The translations under genes were made by a program, and so were the position numbers. Positions 24,201 to 35,921 of a DNA stretch of 64,000 bases are shown here, in pieces (positions within the stretch are counted from its first letter, which is position 1; each line of letters opens with the position of its first letter). The stretch is from Clitopilus passeckerianus (Eukaryota; Basidiomycota; Agaricomycetes; Agaricales; Entolomataceae): assembly GCA_944990035.1 (NCBI GenBank), contig CALYLX010000128.1:124001-188000 (forward strand). The letters run 5' to 3'. The notes under the pieces were generated by a model, which worked only from the letters and a program-made list of their open reading frames with translations, was not told the origin of the DNA and ran no database searches.

Positions 24201-25926
24201 GTCCCGATTGCGAGCAAAGAAATGACCTCATTCGTCTTGAAACGTCGGGCATGGCGTTAAAATCACTGGGCGTTCAAACGTTCACATGTGAAATTTTGCG
24301 AGGATGTCAAAGTCTTGAAAAAAATCGTAAGTTTTGCATTTACGAGCCGTAGGGATTCCGACTCGAAAGTGTTTGTGTGTATAGACCGCGTCCGACGCAA
24401 ACGAAATCCCTTCAAACTCCCCGAGGGATACAGATCTCAAGCTTTTCATGGTCGCCTGAAGTTTGAAAAGGGGTACCTCTACACGGCGATAGATTATGTA
24501 GTAGGAGATAGTGGATTGTGGGACCCAGATCAGGTACCCAAACGCGATCTCAACTGACTCACACTCTCAGGCTTCACTTTACCAAGCCACCTTTACAACA
24601 ATCGCAATAGTAACTGTAATCAATGGTGGCGCGAGAAATATATGAAATATATATCGCTGTTATGAAAACAACATATAGCAACGCATACCAATTTATTCGC
24701 TATTTCTACTGCACTTGCAACGGTTAATTGTACCGTAGGGACTCGGATACAGGCTCAACTCACGTTCGTAGCTTACAGCTTTGAAGGGTAAAAAAAATAG
24801 TAATCAAATTCGGTCAAATACACGATCGGTACCTCTCAGGTTCCCAGCTTATCTTTGAATCGAATCTGTCAATTGGCAAATATTCAAGTTCCCAGTCTTT
24901 TCCCAGTTCCCCGCATTGAGGCCCTGCGAAGCTGTGTTCCGAAGCGATAGCTTACAATAAGCCAAGTTCAACCATGTAGAGCCAGAAAAAAATGAAGAGT
25001 TGTCAAGTGTCGCCAAGCTGGTTGAAAGTATATTGCGGGCAGTGAATTCAGATATGGTGGAGTAAGTGCCTTGGCCTGGTGTCACCCCTTGGGCAAGATC
25101 GCTACCTTTTCTGGCGAGCGAATCGAGATAGGGATTTTAAGTTGCCGTCGGCACCGTACGGACAAGTGAAGCGGATGAACGGTCCCACCACCAACACCCC
25201 TTGAGAGCGAATTTGAACATAAATGGCATGGCCGTCTCATCACAGATTCATTTGCAAATCGATTATGTACAGTCTCGTTTACGCCACAGATCGAGGTTGA
25301 ATTATCGTGAGCGATGACCCTTTTGAAAATCCAGAAGAGTTGAAGACAAATTTGGAAAGAACTTCTAGGTTTGTGGCAGGGAAACTAATTCACTCATAGA
25401 GTAAATCGCGAAGATCCAGAGCACAAGTGACGGGATCTGCCAATAGCTTAACCACTACTTGGATCTCACATTCCTTGGTGAAAGTGCTTGGAAGTCGAAA
25501 GGTGATATGGACCGACATGTCTGTCATGGCAAGGGCTGGGACGTTCGGAATCCTTCATGATTTTTTTCTTCTGTTTACTGTCATACTGTATGCGACAGAA
25601 GGCGGACGGTATCAAAGTAACGCAGCCCATCAAGTGGATCCTGGGTGGCCCAGAAACTGAGTACCAATATCAAATGGTCAGGCCTCAGGGAAATTGCGGT
25701 AGGAGATGATCTTATGCAGGCTAAATAAGGCCGCGGTCATCCGCTGCAGTTTTTGAAACTTTTTTTTGATTGAAACTAGAGCCCTTGCGGATTGAAGTTT
25801 TGGCATCGCTTTCGTCGAGGCGAAGAGCTCGAACCCCTAGTTTAAGTCGGGACATTGCTAAGCAGGCGTGAGAAGATTGTCTGGTCATTGACCTCCTTCC
25901 AACATCGACGCGTCGTTGTTCATGGG
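21253..25926. other. 4.7 kb without a supported gene
   Basis: This is the largest empty stretch in the window. The first few hundred bases belong to the RGS promoter region. The rest has scattered frames up to about 145 codons (for example 23670-24107 +) with no motif, no plausible splice partners and ordinary composition. I see no reverse transcriptase, transposase, terminal repeats or RNA gene. A fast-evolving gene or a decayed element remains possible. Confidence 0.45.
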
Positions 25927-27083
25927 ATGAGCACGCCGTCTATGAACGTGGTAATTGTACCCTTTGCACATATCTTGCTTCAAATATCTCATATTTTCAT
26001 AGGATGTAGAAGGCGTTAAAGCTCTTCTAGAACAACTTCGAGGTTCCCAAGCATGGCAGGACGTTACAAAACCGCTAACCACGGAAGGCGAATCATCGCA
26101 GGCACAGGACGCCTCGAACGGACAAGAGCAAGACCAGGGAAGTAATGCAGGAATCTCCTCCACTGCTTCCGCACCTGGTACGGAAAACTCACCGTCTGTG
26201 GCATCTCTTCTGGCACAACTCCACTCCCATTCAACGCCCCCAGTTCCGATAACCCATGAACCCAATTCTGGTTCATACATAGGTTATCAGCCGTCTAAGT
26301 CAGCCAATTCTCATCAGTCGATACTCAAGCGACCGATCCTCTCTGCTCTCGTACCTCTGCCAGATGCACCCGAAGTCCCACAGAATGCCATTGCGCCACC
26401 GGCACCGTCACAAGACCTACGTTCTCTCACTTATCAACAGACGCTTCTTGTTCTATCGAAACTTGCGGAATATCCCGCATTTCTGTCGGCAATGAAGCAG
26501 GTATGTTTGGAATATTCGTCTGTCATGTTTATACCGATAACCTTCCGAACCGAATTAGATGAAGGATGAGCAAGACAATCTTGAACGTCAACTGTGGCAG
26601 GACAGGCGGAACATCTATCGGAAATACGAAGACAAGATGAAGGTCTCGCTCACAAAGTATGTATTGTATGGCGTTCGTGCTCGGACGGTCATCCTGACAT
26701 CTTCGTAGGGCGACTCTGGTTGGGGATTCTGGTTTGTCGAAGCACGAAGCCGAAGTTAGTGTTCATTTAGAGTTATCGGTGCTTCTTGATGCATGATTCA
26801 GTTCTGACAGCTTACGCGGATTTCTGTTCGTTAGATGCTCCAGGCTGGCCTCAAGAAAGAATTGGAGAACTTCGATCGAGAACGAGTTCTAGTAGCCTGG
26901 GATGGTTTGATTGCGAAGCAGCAGGCGTCTCTCGCCCAACTCGGCGTGCCGACGATGTTCGCCACCGACATGGCACCGGATCGAGAGGTATTCAACTTAT
27001 TCCCCAAGGACGAACCCAAGCTAATGCTTTGACTGGCTTAGAAACAGCAGAAGGTCATGCAAGTACTTGAAGGCTTCCTTTGA
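25927..27083 (+). CDS. Unrecognised protein with helical/coiled-coil character (286 aa)
   Basis: Six exons, 25927-25950, 26003-26500, 26559-26656, 26709-26754, 26835-26987 and 27042-27083, are phase-consistent and sum to 287 codons. The first 170 residues are Ser/Gln/Pro-rich and likely disordered. The C-terminal half is charged and helical: LTYQQTLLVLSKLAEYPAFL, then ERQLWQDRRNIYRKYEDKM, then FDRERVLVAWDGLIAKQQ, then QKVMQVLEG. I believe similar proteins occur in other basidiomycetes but cannot assign a named domain. No signal peptide or membrane span. The tiny 8-codon first exon is chosen because the alternative ATG at 25922 is closed at once by a stop. Function unknown. Confidence 0.7.
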
Positions 27084-27525
27084 TACGTTTTTCCAGGCCG
27101 TTGACCTCGACCGTCCGCGTTGCTTCGAACGATTCATAATGCTTCGTGCAGGGCTGATCCAAAACGAGTCCAAACATGGCACGGCAAGTCGGAGAACCGA
27201 CAATGAAAGCCAGGAGGCTTCCTTTTATAACAATCAATGCAGGGAAATGTCAGTGCGGCGCCTTCATCGTGGTGTCCTAGAAAGGACTAGCACACAAGGT
27301 TTGAATTGATAATTAAGGAGAATTATGGGAATATCCGTAAAGTTGCAATAAATGGAGATAATACGCTTAAACGAGACCCAAGTGAATCTGAAGATCTTGT
27401 CGCCCACTTGTGTGTCATTTTTTCATGTATACCGTCCAGGACGGCTTGTGCAGGGTTTACTCTGTTCTTTAACTACTACTTTAACCTTCAAGCACGCTAC
27501 TGGCCACGTCCAACTCAATGCTAAA
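27084..27525. other. Intergenic region upstream of the alpha/beta hydrolase
   Basis: 442 bases between two plus-strand genes. It should hold the 3' end of the first and the promoter of the second. No gene or clear TATA box seen. Confidence 0.5.
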
Positions 27526-29480
27526 ATGCCTTACGTGGATTTGTACAGCGAAGACGACTACGCATCCTTATTCTACACCACCACAACACCTTGCGGCAAT
27601 GTCAGCGCCTTCGACCCAGAAAAACCTACAGTCATAATATTACATCCCTTCCTTCTGGATTCGACCTGGGTGGATCAGCAGATGGGGGATCACAGGCTCT
27701 ATAAGAGCTACAATTTGATTGCATTCGACATGCGAACCTGTGGAAGGTCAAGCGCAAGACCAAATGCTCGGCACGACAGTTGGGTAGAGGCAGCGGATTT
27801 GGCTTTTTGCCACCAGGTGCGCCACGTCGTTAGCAGGTTAAAAGATCGAACTAACTGTGGCCCGACTGTGCTGCAGAAACTACACCTTCCCCCATGTCAC
27901 ATTCTCGCTCTCGAGAGTCTGTCCGTTTACTGCGCGATGCGCTTTGCCGTTCTGTGGGTCCACAGCCTTTCATTTGCAGCTCATCAGAATCCTGAGCGTC
28001 TATCCCAGCTTCCCCGAGCTTTGCCTCAGTTTGACGCTGTGTAATGTACCTTCGCCCAGAGAGTACGTTCTTCGCCACGTTCACCGATCCCACCGGTATT
28101 AACCTCCAACCTTCAGGTCAGAATGGATGCTCGCAACTTATGGGGAATTACTACAACTTTGGTGTAACACTGAAGATTTGGATACCTTCGAGCATGTCAT
28201 GAAAGAATGTGTTACGTTACTCACTGGCGGTGTAAGTCCCCACTATGTTGGCCCCTCTCATCCCAATCCTAATCTACGGTGGCAGAACCTTGATCTTGAC
28301 CTCCAGGATGAGGTCAGAATTTATCATATTGCTTCGCGGCCGGGGCTCTAACAAAGACTTATAGCTCATTTCCTATTGGCAAATGAACATGCCACCTTCA
28401 CGAAAGGTCAGAATAGCGGAAACTTTTGGCGTGCTCATGCACGTAAGTCGTTGTCTCTCATAATCAGATATCTTCCTCACAAGACCTCCAGAGAGTCCCG
28501 CTTGAAATGAAGTCATTTATGAAGATCACACAACCGGTCCTCATACTTCACGTATGTTCACAGCATTGCCATCATTCTGTCTTGGCTTACCAAAGAGCGC
28601 TCATGCAGGGTGAAAAGAACATGGAAAGGAAATGGGCAGACAAACTTCAAGCCAAACTCGTTAATGCCTCCGGCGGTGCAGTGGTGTATACAGTCACAGG
28701 TACCTTCCTTGTTCTCTCCATTCCTCCGCTTCTCTCATCTAGATCCGGCATAAAGGCGCTTCTAGTACCCTTTCCATAAACCCTATCCATGCCTCCATCG
28801 CCAACGGTACCTTCCACAAGTTCATCTCACGGTTGCCCAAAGCCCGGTCGGACCTCAGGCGGCCGCAAGTCAAGCTACTGCAACGCATGCATGACGCTCT
28901 CGACGAATTGGCGGAGCTGGTAGACGACCCGAGCATTAGTCTGAGGGATCCTGCATCAAGCATAAGCTTCAGCTGCATGCCAGAGTCGTTGGCCGCTGCT
29001 CAGAGGGAGACGTTGATGAAGCTACAGGAGGATGTAATGAACCCGCAAAATGACTTTTCGCCGCTCGGCCCTGACGGACGGCCATGGAGGAAGTGAGTTC
29101 TACGTCTTTTCTTACTCACTAAACAATCTGACAGGCTTTCAGGTACTCCCAAAAGATATCAGAGCACTGGTTCCACGGGCTCTCAGACGGACTCTCCATA
29201 GCTGGTCAGTCTTATTCTTCCCCTGTCCTCTATCCTTTTCCTTATACTGTACCCAGACAACAAGTTCCTTGTGCCACCAACTGATCCCATGCGGGCCGAG
29301 AAATCCTCTAGCAAGGAGAAACTCCCGACAATTCGGGAAATAATAATCGAGAAACCGGAGAAAGCGCTCGTCCGTCCTACGGCAAGGCGAGGAACATTCA
29401 ACGCAGGATCCAACATCCAACACTCGATGGCTAAAGTCGTGAGCAATGTACACCAGAGCACTTTCGCCCTCATTCTTTGA
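27526..29480 (+). CDS. Alpha/beta hydrolase fold protein with C-terminal extension
   Basis: Eleven exons (27526-27816, 27877-27953, 28009-28062, 28117-28231, 28286-28312, 28365-28442, 28492-28551, 28609-28699, 28756-29092, 29143-29204, 29257-29480) sum to 472 codons. The fold is indicated by VIILHPFLLDSTWVDQQ (strand beta3 and oxyanion region), YNLIAFDMRTCGRSSA (beta4 and the GR-S turn), HILALESLSVYCAMRFAVLF (nucleophile-elbow position), and ITQPVLILHGEKN (beta7 before the acid residue). The elbow reads L-E-S-L-S instead of G-x-S-x-G, so catalysis is uncertain. After about residue 265 comes a long non-catalytic region and a basic C-terminal tail (PTIREIIIEKPEKALVRP). No signal peptide, so probably intracellular. 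Substrate unknown. An AATAAA at 29674-29679 fits its 3' end. Confidence 0.75.
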
Positions 29481-29857
29481 TAATGACTGTCAATTCCTCT
29501 ACTCTAGGTAATGTTTTAGGCTACTACTATCCCCACTTTATTCCTTTATCAGTGCGTCATTGTATCTCTCCGGCGGATCTGTATATGTATACCAGAATGT
29601 TTAATACTGCTTAGTTACATAGTGTATGCTCCAACCTTGTAATATTACGCCGCTCATGCTTGACATACGACTTAATAAATGTAGACACTGTACATTGTAT
29701 CATAAGTATCCATTATACCACCTACGATCACCAAATACGACGTTAGTTCTATGAGTGCAGCCATTACACATGTCCGAGAGTACAACAACAATATTCTATG
29801 GAGACACCTTGACAACATAGACCCCGAACACAAATTTATAACTGTTCGAAATCCCCT
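29481..29857. other. Convergent 3' region
   Basis: 377 AT-rich bases between the stops of the alpha/beta hydrolase (+) and UDP-xylose synthase (-). AATAAA at 29674-29679 is a plausible poly(A) signal for the plus-strand gene. No gene seen. Confidence 0.6.
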
Positions 29858-31354
29858 TCAAATGCTTCCTTCAGCCATTTTTGCCTTATAATACCGGACC
29901 ATCTCCTCCAATCCCATCCGCAACGTCCACCGAGGTTGCCAATCCAACACGTCCTTTGCCCTGGTGGTATCGGGCCTCCTCTTCTGAGGATCGTCTGTGG
30001 GCATGGGCATATGTATAATCTCCACACTCCGGGTCCTCTTGATCCCATCTTCGTCCTGAACCTTCTCCACGATCTCCTTCACGAGCTCAGCCAGCTGCAA
30101 GATCGTGAACTCATCCCCATTGCCAATGTTGACGGGCCTCGACTCATCTGAGTTCATCAGGGCGATGAGCCCGTCAATGAGGTCGTGAATATATTGGAAT
30201 GAGCGTGTTTGTTTGCCATCTCCGTAGACAGTCATGTCTTCGCCTTTCAAGGCTTGAACGATGAAGTTGGAGACGACACGACCATCGGCAGGGTTCACTA
30301 TTTGCGATATTCTTGTTAGCATGATTCTCTCAAAACGATCCATGGGGAAGCTCACTTCGTGGACCATACGTGTTAAAAATTCGTGCGACGCGTACTTTTA
30401 CGCCATCCTGCCTAGCGAAGCCATAGGTGAGAGTCTCGGCTACACGCTTGCCTTCGTCGTAACAAGCGCGAGGACCAATGGGATTAACATGTCCCCAGCT
30501 GATGTGACGTCAGGGTGGGAGCATATACGAAGGAGATCTTTATCGCTCACTAGTCTTCGTGTTGAGGGTGAACTTCCGGGTCTCCGTATACCTCTATGGC
30601 AAGATCAGTTTGGTAACAGGACGCGAATAGAAAACCGTAACGTACCGGATGTGCTCGAAATCAAGAAGCGAGCTTTTGTCCGCTTAGCTAGGCCCAGCAT
30701 ATTTAATGTGCCCATGAAGGACGTCTTGATCGTCTTCACGGCATTGAACTGATAGTGTGGCGGTGATGCCGGGCAGGCAAGATGATAGATTTCTGGAGTT
30801 CGCATGGCTGTCATGATATGTACCGAGCAAAGGATATGAATAGACTCACGATCACATTCAATCATGAAAGGCTCAATGACATCGTGTCGGACCATCTCGA
30901 AATTGGGATGACCGACCCAGTGACTGACAGTCGTCTTGCTGCCAGTGAAGAAATTATCGAGAACCGTGACTTCATGCCCCAATAGCATCAATCGGTCGAC
31001 AAGATGAGATCCAACGAAGCCAGCACCACCAGTAACAAGGACTCTTTTTCTTGTAGAAGGTGGGAGAAGCTTCACTGGTGGAAACCTCGACAGAGTGGTG
31101 TATGAGATGGATTTCGTATCCGGGTGATAGATGGACTTGGACTGGTATGCATGACCAGAAGTGAACTTTGCGTGTTCGGCAGCAATGGCATCCTGATCAA
31201 CCTCAGTGGTTTCTTCTATTTTATCGGCGGCTAGAACATAATGAGGTCGCAAATAAAGCGAGCGAAGGACGTCCAAAGGAACTGCGCTATCGAAGCCAAA
31301 GCGATTGAAGCCGACCGAAGTTATCTCGACGCCGTTCTTGTCTAGGGTGGACAT
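29858..31354 (-). CDS. UXS1: UDP-glucuronate decarboxylase / UDP-xylose synthase
   Basis: NAD-dependent extended short-chain dehydrogenase that converts UDP-glucuronate to UDP-xylose for glycan and glycoprotein synthesis. Five exons, 31354-30850, 30792-30646, 30593-30551, 30498-30356 and 30297-29858, sum to 426 codons (425 aa), the size of fungal Uxs1. Visible motifs: Rossmann [11 protein letters not shown] near residue 105, [14 protein letters not shown], the catalytic Ser in [15 protein letters not shown], the Tyr-x3-Lys pair in [10 protein letters not shown] near residue 244, [15 protein letters not shown], and [13 protein letters not shown]. Unlike animal and plant enzymes there is no obvious N-terminal membrane anchor, so it is likely soluble. 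Exons 3 and 4 are short but restore the family sequence exactly. It shares a 204-base upstream region with the divergent bystin gene. Confidence 0.95.
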
Positions 31355-31558
31355 CTGTGCGGCAATTTAGAGGACGGCGGTAAGAAAGACTTTACGCAAA
31401 GCACTGACGGGCGACATTTTTTATAAACGTTTGAAGGAGATGGGCGGCTTTGGGACGCCATCCATCACTTTAATAAAAGACCCTTATTTGCATTATGTAA
31501 TCTCGTTAATCCCCTGTCAATCGCCTACTTTCGACTTTTTTTCGACAGATACGCTCTC
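31355..31558. promoter_or_regulatory. Bidirectional promoter region, UXS1 / ENP1
   Basis: Only 204 bases separate the two start codons, so both leaders and promoters must fit here or overlap the transcripts. Pyrimidine-rich tracts precede the bystin ATG. No TATA box is obvious. Inferred from geometry. Confidence 0.5.
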
Positions 31559-33311
31559 ATGCCTCGCGTCAAACAAAGTCAAGGAGGACGAGCTCGACAT
31601 GATCCTCTGCTAGTTCAATTGAAAGAAGACGAGGTTGCGGAAAAATATGGCAAGATCAGCCAGCCAGGGAAGAGGAAGAAGAGTAAAAAGGGTACATCCG
31701 ACGATGAGGAGACTGGGACCGGAGAGGTGTGTACAACCTGATTGTTTCGTTATCTTCCTAAAATTCCCGAAATTTGGCAGGTAATCTTGGACCCGAAAAC
31801 GTCACGCAAGATCTTCGAGCTTGCACAGGAACAGCAGGAAGAAATCGACGTACAGCCCGACGATGAAGATGAACTTGTTGATGCCGAGGATACTCAGATC
31901 CGAACCACCAGCGGAATCACAGAAGATTTCAGCGATGAGGAAATCAGGGATGACGATCAGGAAGAAGTCGAGGAGGTCGAGGAATTCGTGAGTTTCAGTC
32001 CGGGTGCTATTGGCTGCCATACTGACAAGCTTGCAATGTGCAGGAAATAGATGCAGAGGATCTGAATACCTTGGATGCATTGCTTCCACCAAACAGAGGA
32101 GAACGGCGTACCCTCGCCGATATCATTTTCGCAAAACTTGACAGTGCAAATGCGGCAGGACCTGTATCGAGTTCGGGCAACGCTGCTGTCATCCAAAACG
32201 TCCGCCAGGAAGGTAGGCGCTTCTCCAGACCCTGCATCAGTCAAAATCAAACGACCATATGCCCTAGATCCTGACCATCCTGACCCGGCACTGGGGTTGG
32301 ATCCCCGTGTTGTTGAGACTTTCGAAAAGTACGTGTTTTGGCGCATATACTTACAAAATTTGGCAGAGTCTAACTACTTGCAAAGACTAGGGACATACCT
32401 CCGAGGCTACAAGTCTGGCTCGCTCCCAAAAATCTTCAAGGTCATCCCTACCCTTCCGGCATGGGCGCGTGTTCTCGCCCTAACTTCTCCTGAAAACTGG
32501 TCACCGCAAGCAGCTTATGCTGCCACGAGGATCTTCATCTCCACAATGAAACCTAATCAAGCTCAGTTGTTCCTGAGTGTGGTCTTATTGGATGCGGTGA
32601 GGGAGGATATCAGGAACCAGCCGGGAGACGGACGAGGCAAAGCAGGAGGCAAGAAGCTGAATGTGCATTACTACAATGCATTGAAGAGGGCTTTGTATAA
32701 GCCTGCCGCTTTCTTCAAGGGCATTGTATTCCCGATGTTGGATGTAAGCGCATACATGATTATTTTCTTCGTATTCTTTCTCACCTTGATCTATAGCAAG
32801 GCTGCACGCTCAAAGAAGCTGCGATCATAGCTTCCATCCTCTCAAAGACTAAGATCCCCGCTCTACACTCGTCCGCTGCCATACTCCGAATAGCCGAGAT
32901 GGAGTACAGTGGACCTAATTCTCTCTTCCTGAGAGTTCTCATCGACAAGAAATACGAACTCCCGTACAAAGTTGTTGATGCCCTCGTATTCCACTTCATC
33001 CGATTGAGCAACACGTACAAGAAGAAGACTCGAGGGGACGCAGATCAGCTCCCTGTGCTATGGCACCAGAGTTTGCTGGTATTCGTACAAAGGTATGTCG
33101 TATACATGTTGGAATCCACAACTTGATTCGAGCTGATGAATCGCACAGATACGCCTCAGATTTGACACCAGACCAGAAAGACGCGCTTCTGGACGTGATC
33201 AGAGCCAACCCTCACCCACAGATTAGCTCTGAGGTGAGGAGAGAGCTCGTGAGCTCTGTTGTGCGAGGTGCACCTAGACAGGATGCCGAAGGGGATGTGG
33301 AGATGTCATGA
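31559..33311 (+). CDS. ENP1: Bystin / Enp1, 40S ribosome biogenesis factor
   Basis: Nuclear and cytoplasmic pre-40S assembly factor. Seven exons, 31559-31726, 31781-31987, 32044-32212, 32268-32328, 32386-32743, 32797-33092 and 33149-33311, give 474 codons (473 aa). The N-terminal third is basic then very acidic. The conserved bystin domain follows: [64 protein letters not shown] and [16 protein letters not shown]. Exon 4 is only 61 bases; its boundaries were chosen because they give a 55-base upstream intron and the family sequence around [16 protein letters not shown]. Its promoter lies between it and the divergent UXS1. Confidence 0.94.
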
Positions 33312-34018
33312 TTTGGTTCCCTGTCTTGAGGACACTCGTTTCAGTGATATACCGCGTCGCGAGCTCGCGATACTGGTAAGGCTTTACCTTGCTCCCCGCT
33401 TTCACTTGGAGGGATACCACCCTTTCCACATAGACTGCGGCCTCACTGCACCAAAAGGCGGCAGCTCCTGCTCGCTCCCGCCATCTACGGGTCCGGTCAT
33501 CTCATACCGCTTCACCCGATGTATCCATAGAATCCATAGACCACATGTATCGCTTATCCTCGAGAGCTCTGATCACGATAATGATATTACCTGACGTATT
33601 TGGAAACTCAGACGGCGACTGCAGGTTGGACTCGAGGAAGAGCAGGACGGATCTTATCCTGTTCCTTCCACAATCGCAGTTGCGGCTCGTGACCCAGGGT
33701 GTATAGACGCCCAGGAGCTCCAGTCTATCAGGTGTTCGTGTTAGAGCGTGCTTGATAGGGTAAACCAATGATTTCATTGGGTTTGGTCATAATCTCATGC
33801 CTCGAGTATGGGTGTATGTCCCGTCCGTGCGGGGCGCACGCTAGGCAATCAATTGAATATCTCTGGACTGGGCACGATGATAGGGTTGCACAGGACGAAC
33901 TGGCTCGGTTTCGATTGTCCAAAAGAGAAAGAGAAACATATTCGAAGTTGGGTATGTAGATAGATAAGATAAACTTTGAACCCTTTGTATGATAGTATCA
34001 AAAATTGATTGTCATATT
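33312..34018. other. Convergent 3' region, bystin / DLH-like
   Basis: About 700 bases between two convergent stops. Short frames only. Likely 3' UTRs and spacer. Confidence 0.5.
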
Positions 34019-35556
34019 TCATGCAACTCCCCAACCTTCCCCGAACATAATATTACTCTTCCCATTCACTTCATCCAACAACATGTCAGCCGTCTCCGCA
34101 CCAGCTACAGGCAACCTCAGCATCTTCTTCGGCCCAGACCCATCTTGACCACCTTCCGCCCCGGATGGGTGTGGCAAATGAGTTGGAAGCACTCCAACTT
34201 GCCTCAATACCGTGCCTTGGTCCCACCAGATGTGTTCTGCGAGCGTCCCGAATCAGCCAACGGAAGATATCATTCAATTGGAGAATGGGGTACCATTATA
34301 CAGTCTATCTCCGCGAATGTTCACAACAGCCATCATGGGAACTCGTACCTTCTTCCCGCTTGGTGGGACACCAGGAAGCAACCAGTCGACGATTTGGGTG
34401 TGGGTGAATGAGTAGATGAATTCATCTGGGATTGGACTTAGTCGGTCTGTGTCTGACTATCAGGAGAAGGTATTATACTTACCGACAACCCGGTCAGGCC
34501 CTACGGTGCGGGAGATGGTGTCGAGTTTCGCGTCTGGTGGATTTCTGGGAGAGTAGTGTAGATGAGCGAGGGATATAAAGGTGCACGGAAGGAGGGAACG
34601 CACGAGAATATGAAGTGGTCCCGATAAAAGGCGGTCAATGCCTCCCTTCCAATGCCTCCAGTCATCTGCAAGGTCAAAACGCATCCGTAACGTTTAAGAA
34701 GATTGAATAATTGACTTACTGTCGGGACATGATTGACATAAGGCTCCTGTACCATTGTGCCCATCGTCTTTGCCACACTTCTCTCCGCGAATTCATATTT
34801 GGTATGTTCATCCCATATCCTTTCGAGATCAAATACAGGGCCACCTAGATGCTTCCTCAGAAATACCAGCGTCCTTGTGTGAGCTGCTGATGCATGGCCT
34901 GGCGCATAGGTGCTCGTCTGTGGAAGGACGAAGAACGGGGATGGAATCTCCTCCTCAGACTCAACCTGAATCGAGTACGTGTGTATAGCGAACTGCGCCA
35001 AGTCGAGATCCATATGTGCATCCGAGAGCGGTTTAAATTCGGTCGTAGGCACATGAAGCAATGTGGGGAATGTGAACTTTGAATGAGGCGAGGTCGGGAC
35101 ATCTGGAACAGTCTGAGGGCTACAATAAGCCACCAGATAGACGTCCACGGGCTTCGAATGGGTTAATGCAGCAGATAAGGTTGGAATCAGGGTGGGGACG
35201 ACGTCTTCGTCGTATACGATTACTGCAATCTTATCCTTTGTATCGCAGGATTCGAGAGCAGCTAGTGCATCAAGTCCAAGGGCAAAAGTCTGGTTAACTG
35301 GGCCACTACCGGATTGGATGCCTACTACAGAGAACCCTTCTTCTGCCCATTTCTGCACTGGCTCGGGGTCAAGAGGTTTCCTTCCGCTCTGGGATCGTTG
35401 GGGAAGCACATCATCAGAGGGCAAGAAAATGATCAACCCAGGACCAGTGCCTCGTCTGGTCAAAGGTGGTTGAAGGACCACATTTTTGGCAAGGTTTTGC
35501 AAAGGAGTTGAGGGCAACGGTACAGGCTGCTCGTTTGGAGAGTCAGGATCGTACAT
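34019..35556 (-). CDS. Dienelactone-hydrolase-like protein with C-terminal SnoaL/NTF2-like part
   Basis: Five exons, 35556-34720, 34665-34604, 34544-34483, 34425-34294 and 34236-34019, sum to 437 codons (436 aa). The N-terminal half resembles carboxymethylenebutenolidase: GLIIFLPSDDVLPQRSQSGR, a regular alternation of strands and helices, VYLVAYCSPQTVPD at the usual nucleophile-Cys region, then LVFLRKHLGGPVFDLE. The C-terminal half looks NTF2/SnoaL-like: EALTAFYRDHFIFS, SRTVGPDRVVDEF, DWLLPGVPPSGK, MMAVVNIRGDRLYNEHIWWD. This architecture is typical of a fungal family annotated as dienelactone hydrolase. No signal peptide, so presumably cytosolic. It is divergent from an FAD monooxygenase 365 bases away, which suggests a shared role in aromatic or lactone metabolism (inference). 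Substrate unproven, and the Cys lacks the usual glycine context. Confidence 0.75.
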
Positions 35557-35921
35557 GGTAGCTCAAGAACAAGCCCAAACGTGAAATGATGTCACAGTCA
35601 GGGTCTGATTCGGGACGTTAAGCGCTCGTTGTCTGTAATCCCAGCTGCTTCGCTCATGGGCGCTTGAGCAGAAGTCAACGATACATTTACAAGCGTACTT
35701 GTGCCCTTTACATGGATGTGCACTCGTGCAACTTCGACCTTCATCGTCTTCAGAGATTTCTTGGCCTATTGGTTATGCACGTGACGACAGGCGCGTGTCC
35801 AAATATAGATAACGAGCTGGTTCGGCGCGTCATACCCAAGACTGGTGGCTGGCTATAAATTCGGAACGGAACTCATATTCACCTCTTAGCTCCTCTCATT
35901 CAACTTGTACGACCATTTGAT
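35557..35921. promoter_or_regulatory. Shared upstream region of DLH-like and FAD monooxygenase genes
   Basis: 365 bases between two divergent start codons. A TATAAAT at 35854-35860 lies about 65 bases before the monooxygenase ATG. No matching box is clear on the other side. Co-regulation is an inference from geometry. Confidence 0.5.
35854..35860 (+). promoter_or_regulatory. Candidate TATA box, FAD monooxygenase
   Basis: TATAAAT about 65 bases upstream of the ATG at 35922, followed by a pyrimidine-rich leader. This is a spacing normal for filamentous fungi. Confidence 0.55.

Noticed and set aside
25822..25845. tRNA T-loop-like GTTCGAG on the minus strand
   Set aside because: The flanking bases do not form the T stem and no acceptor or anticodon arm can be found around it.
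30405..30752. Plus-strand open frame antisense to UDP-xylose synthase
   Set aside because: It runs through conserved UXS exons and introns in antisense, with no motif.
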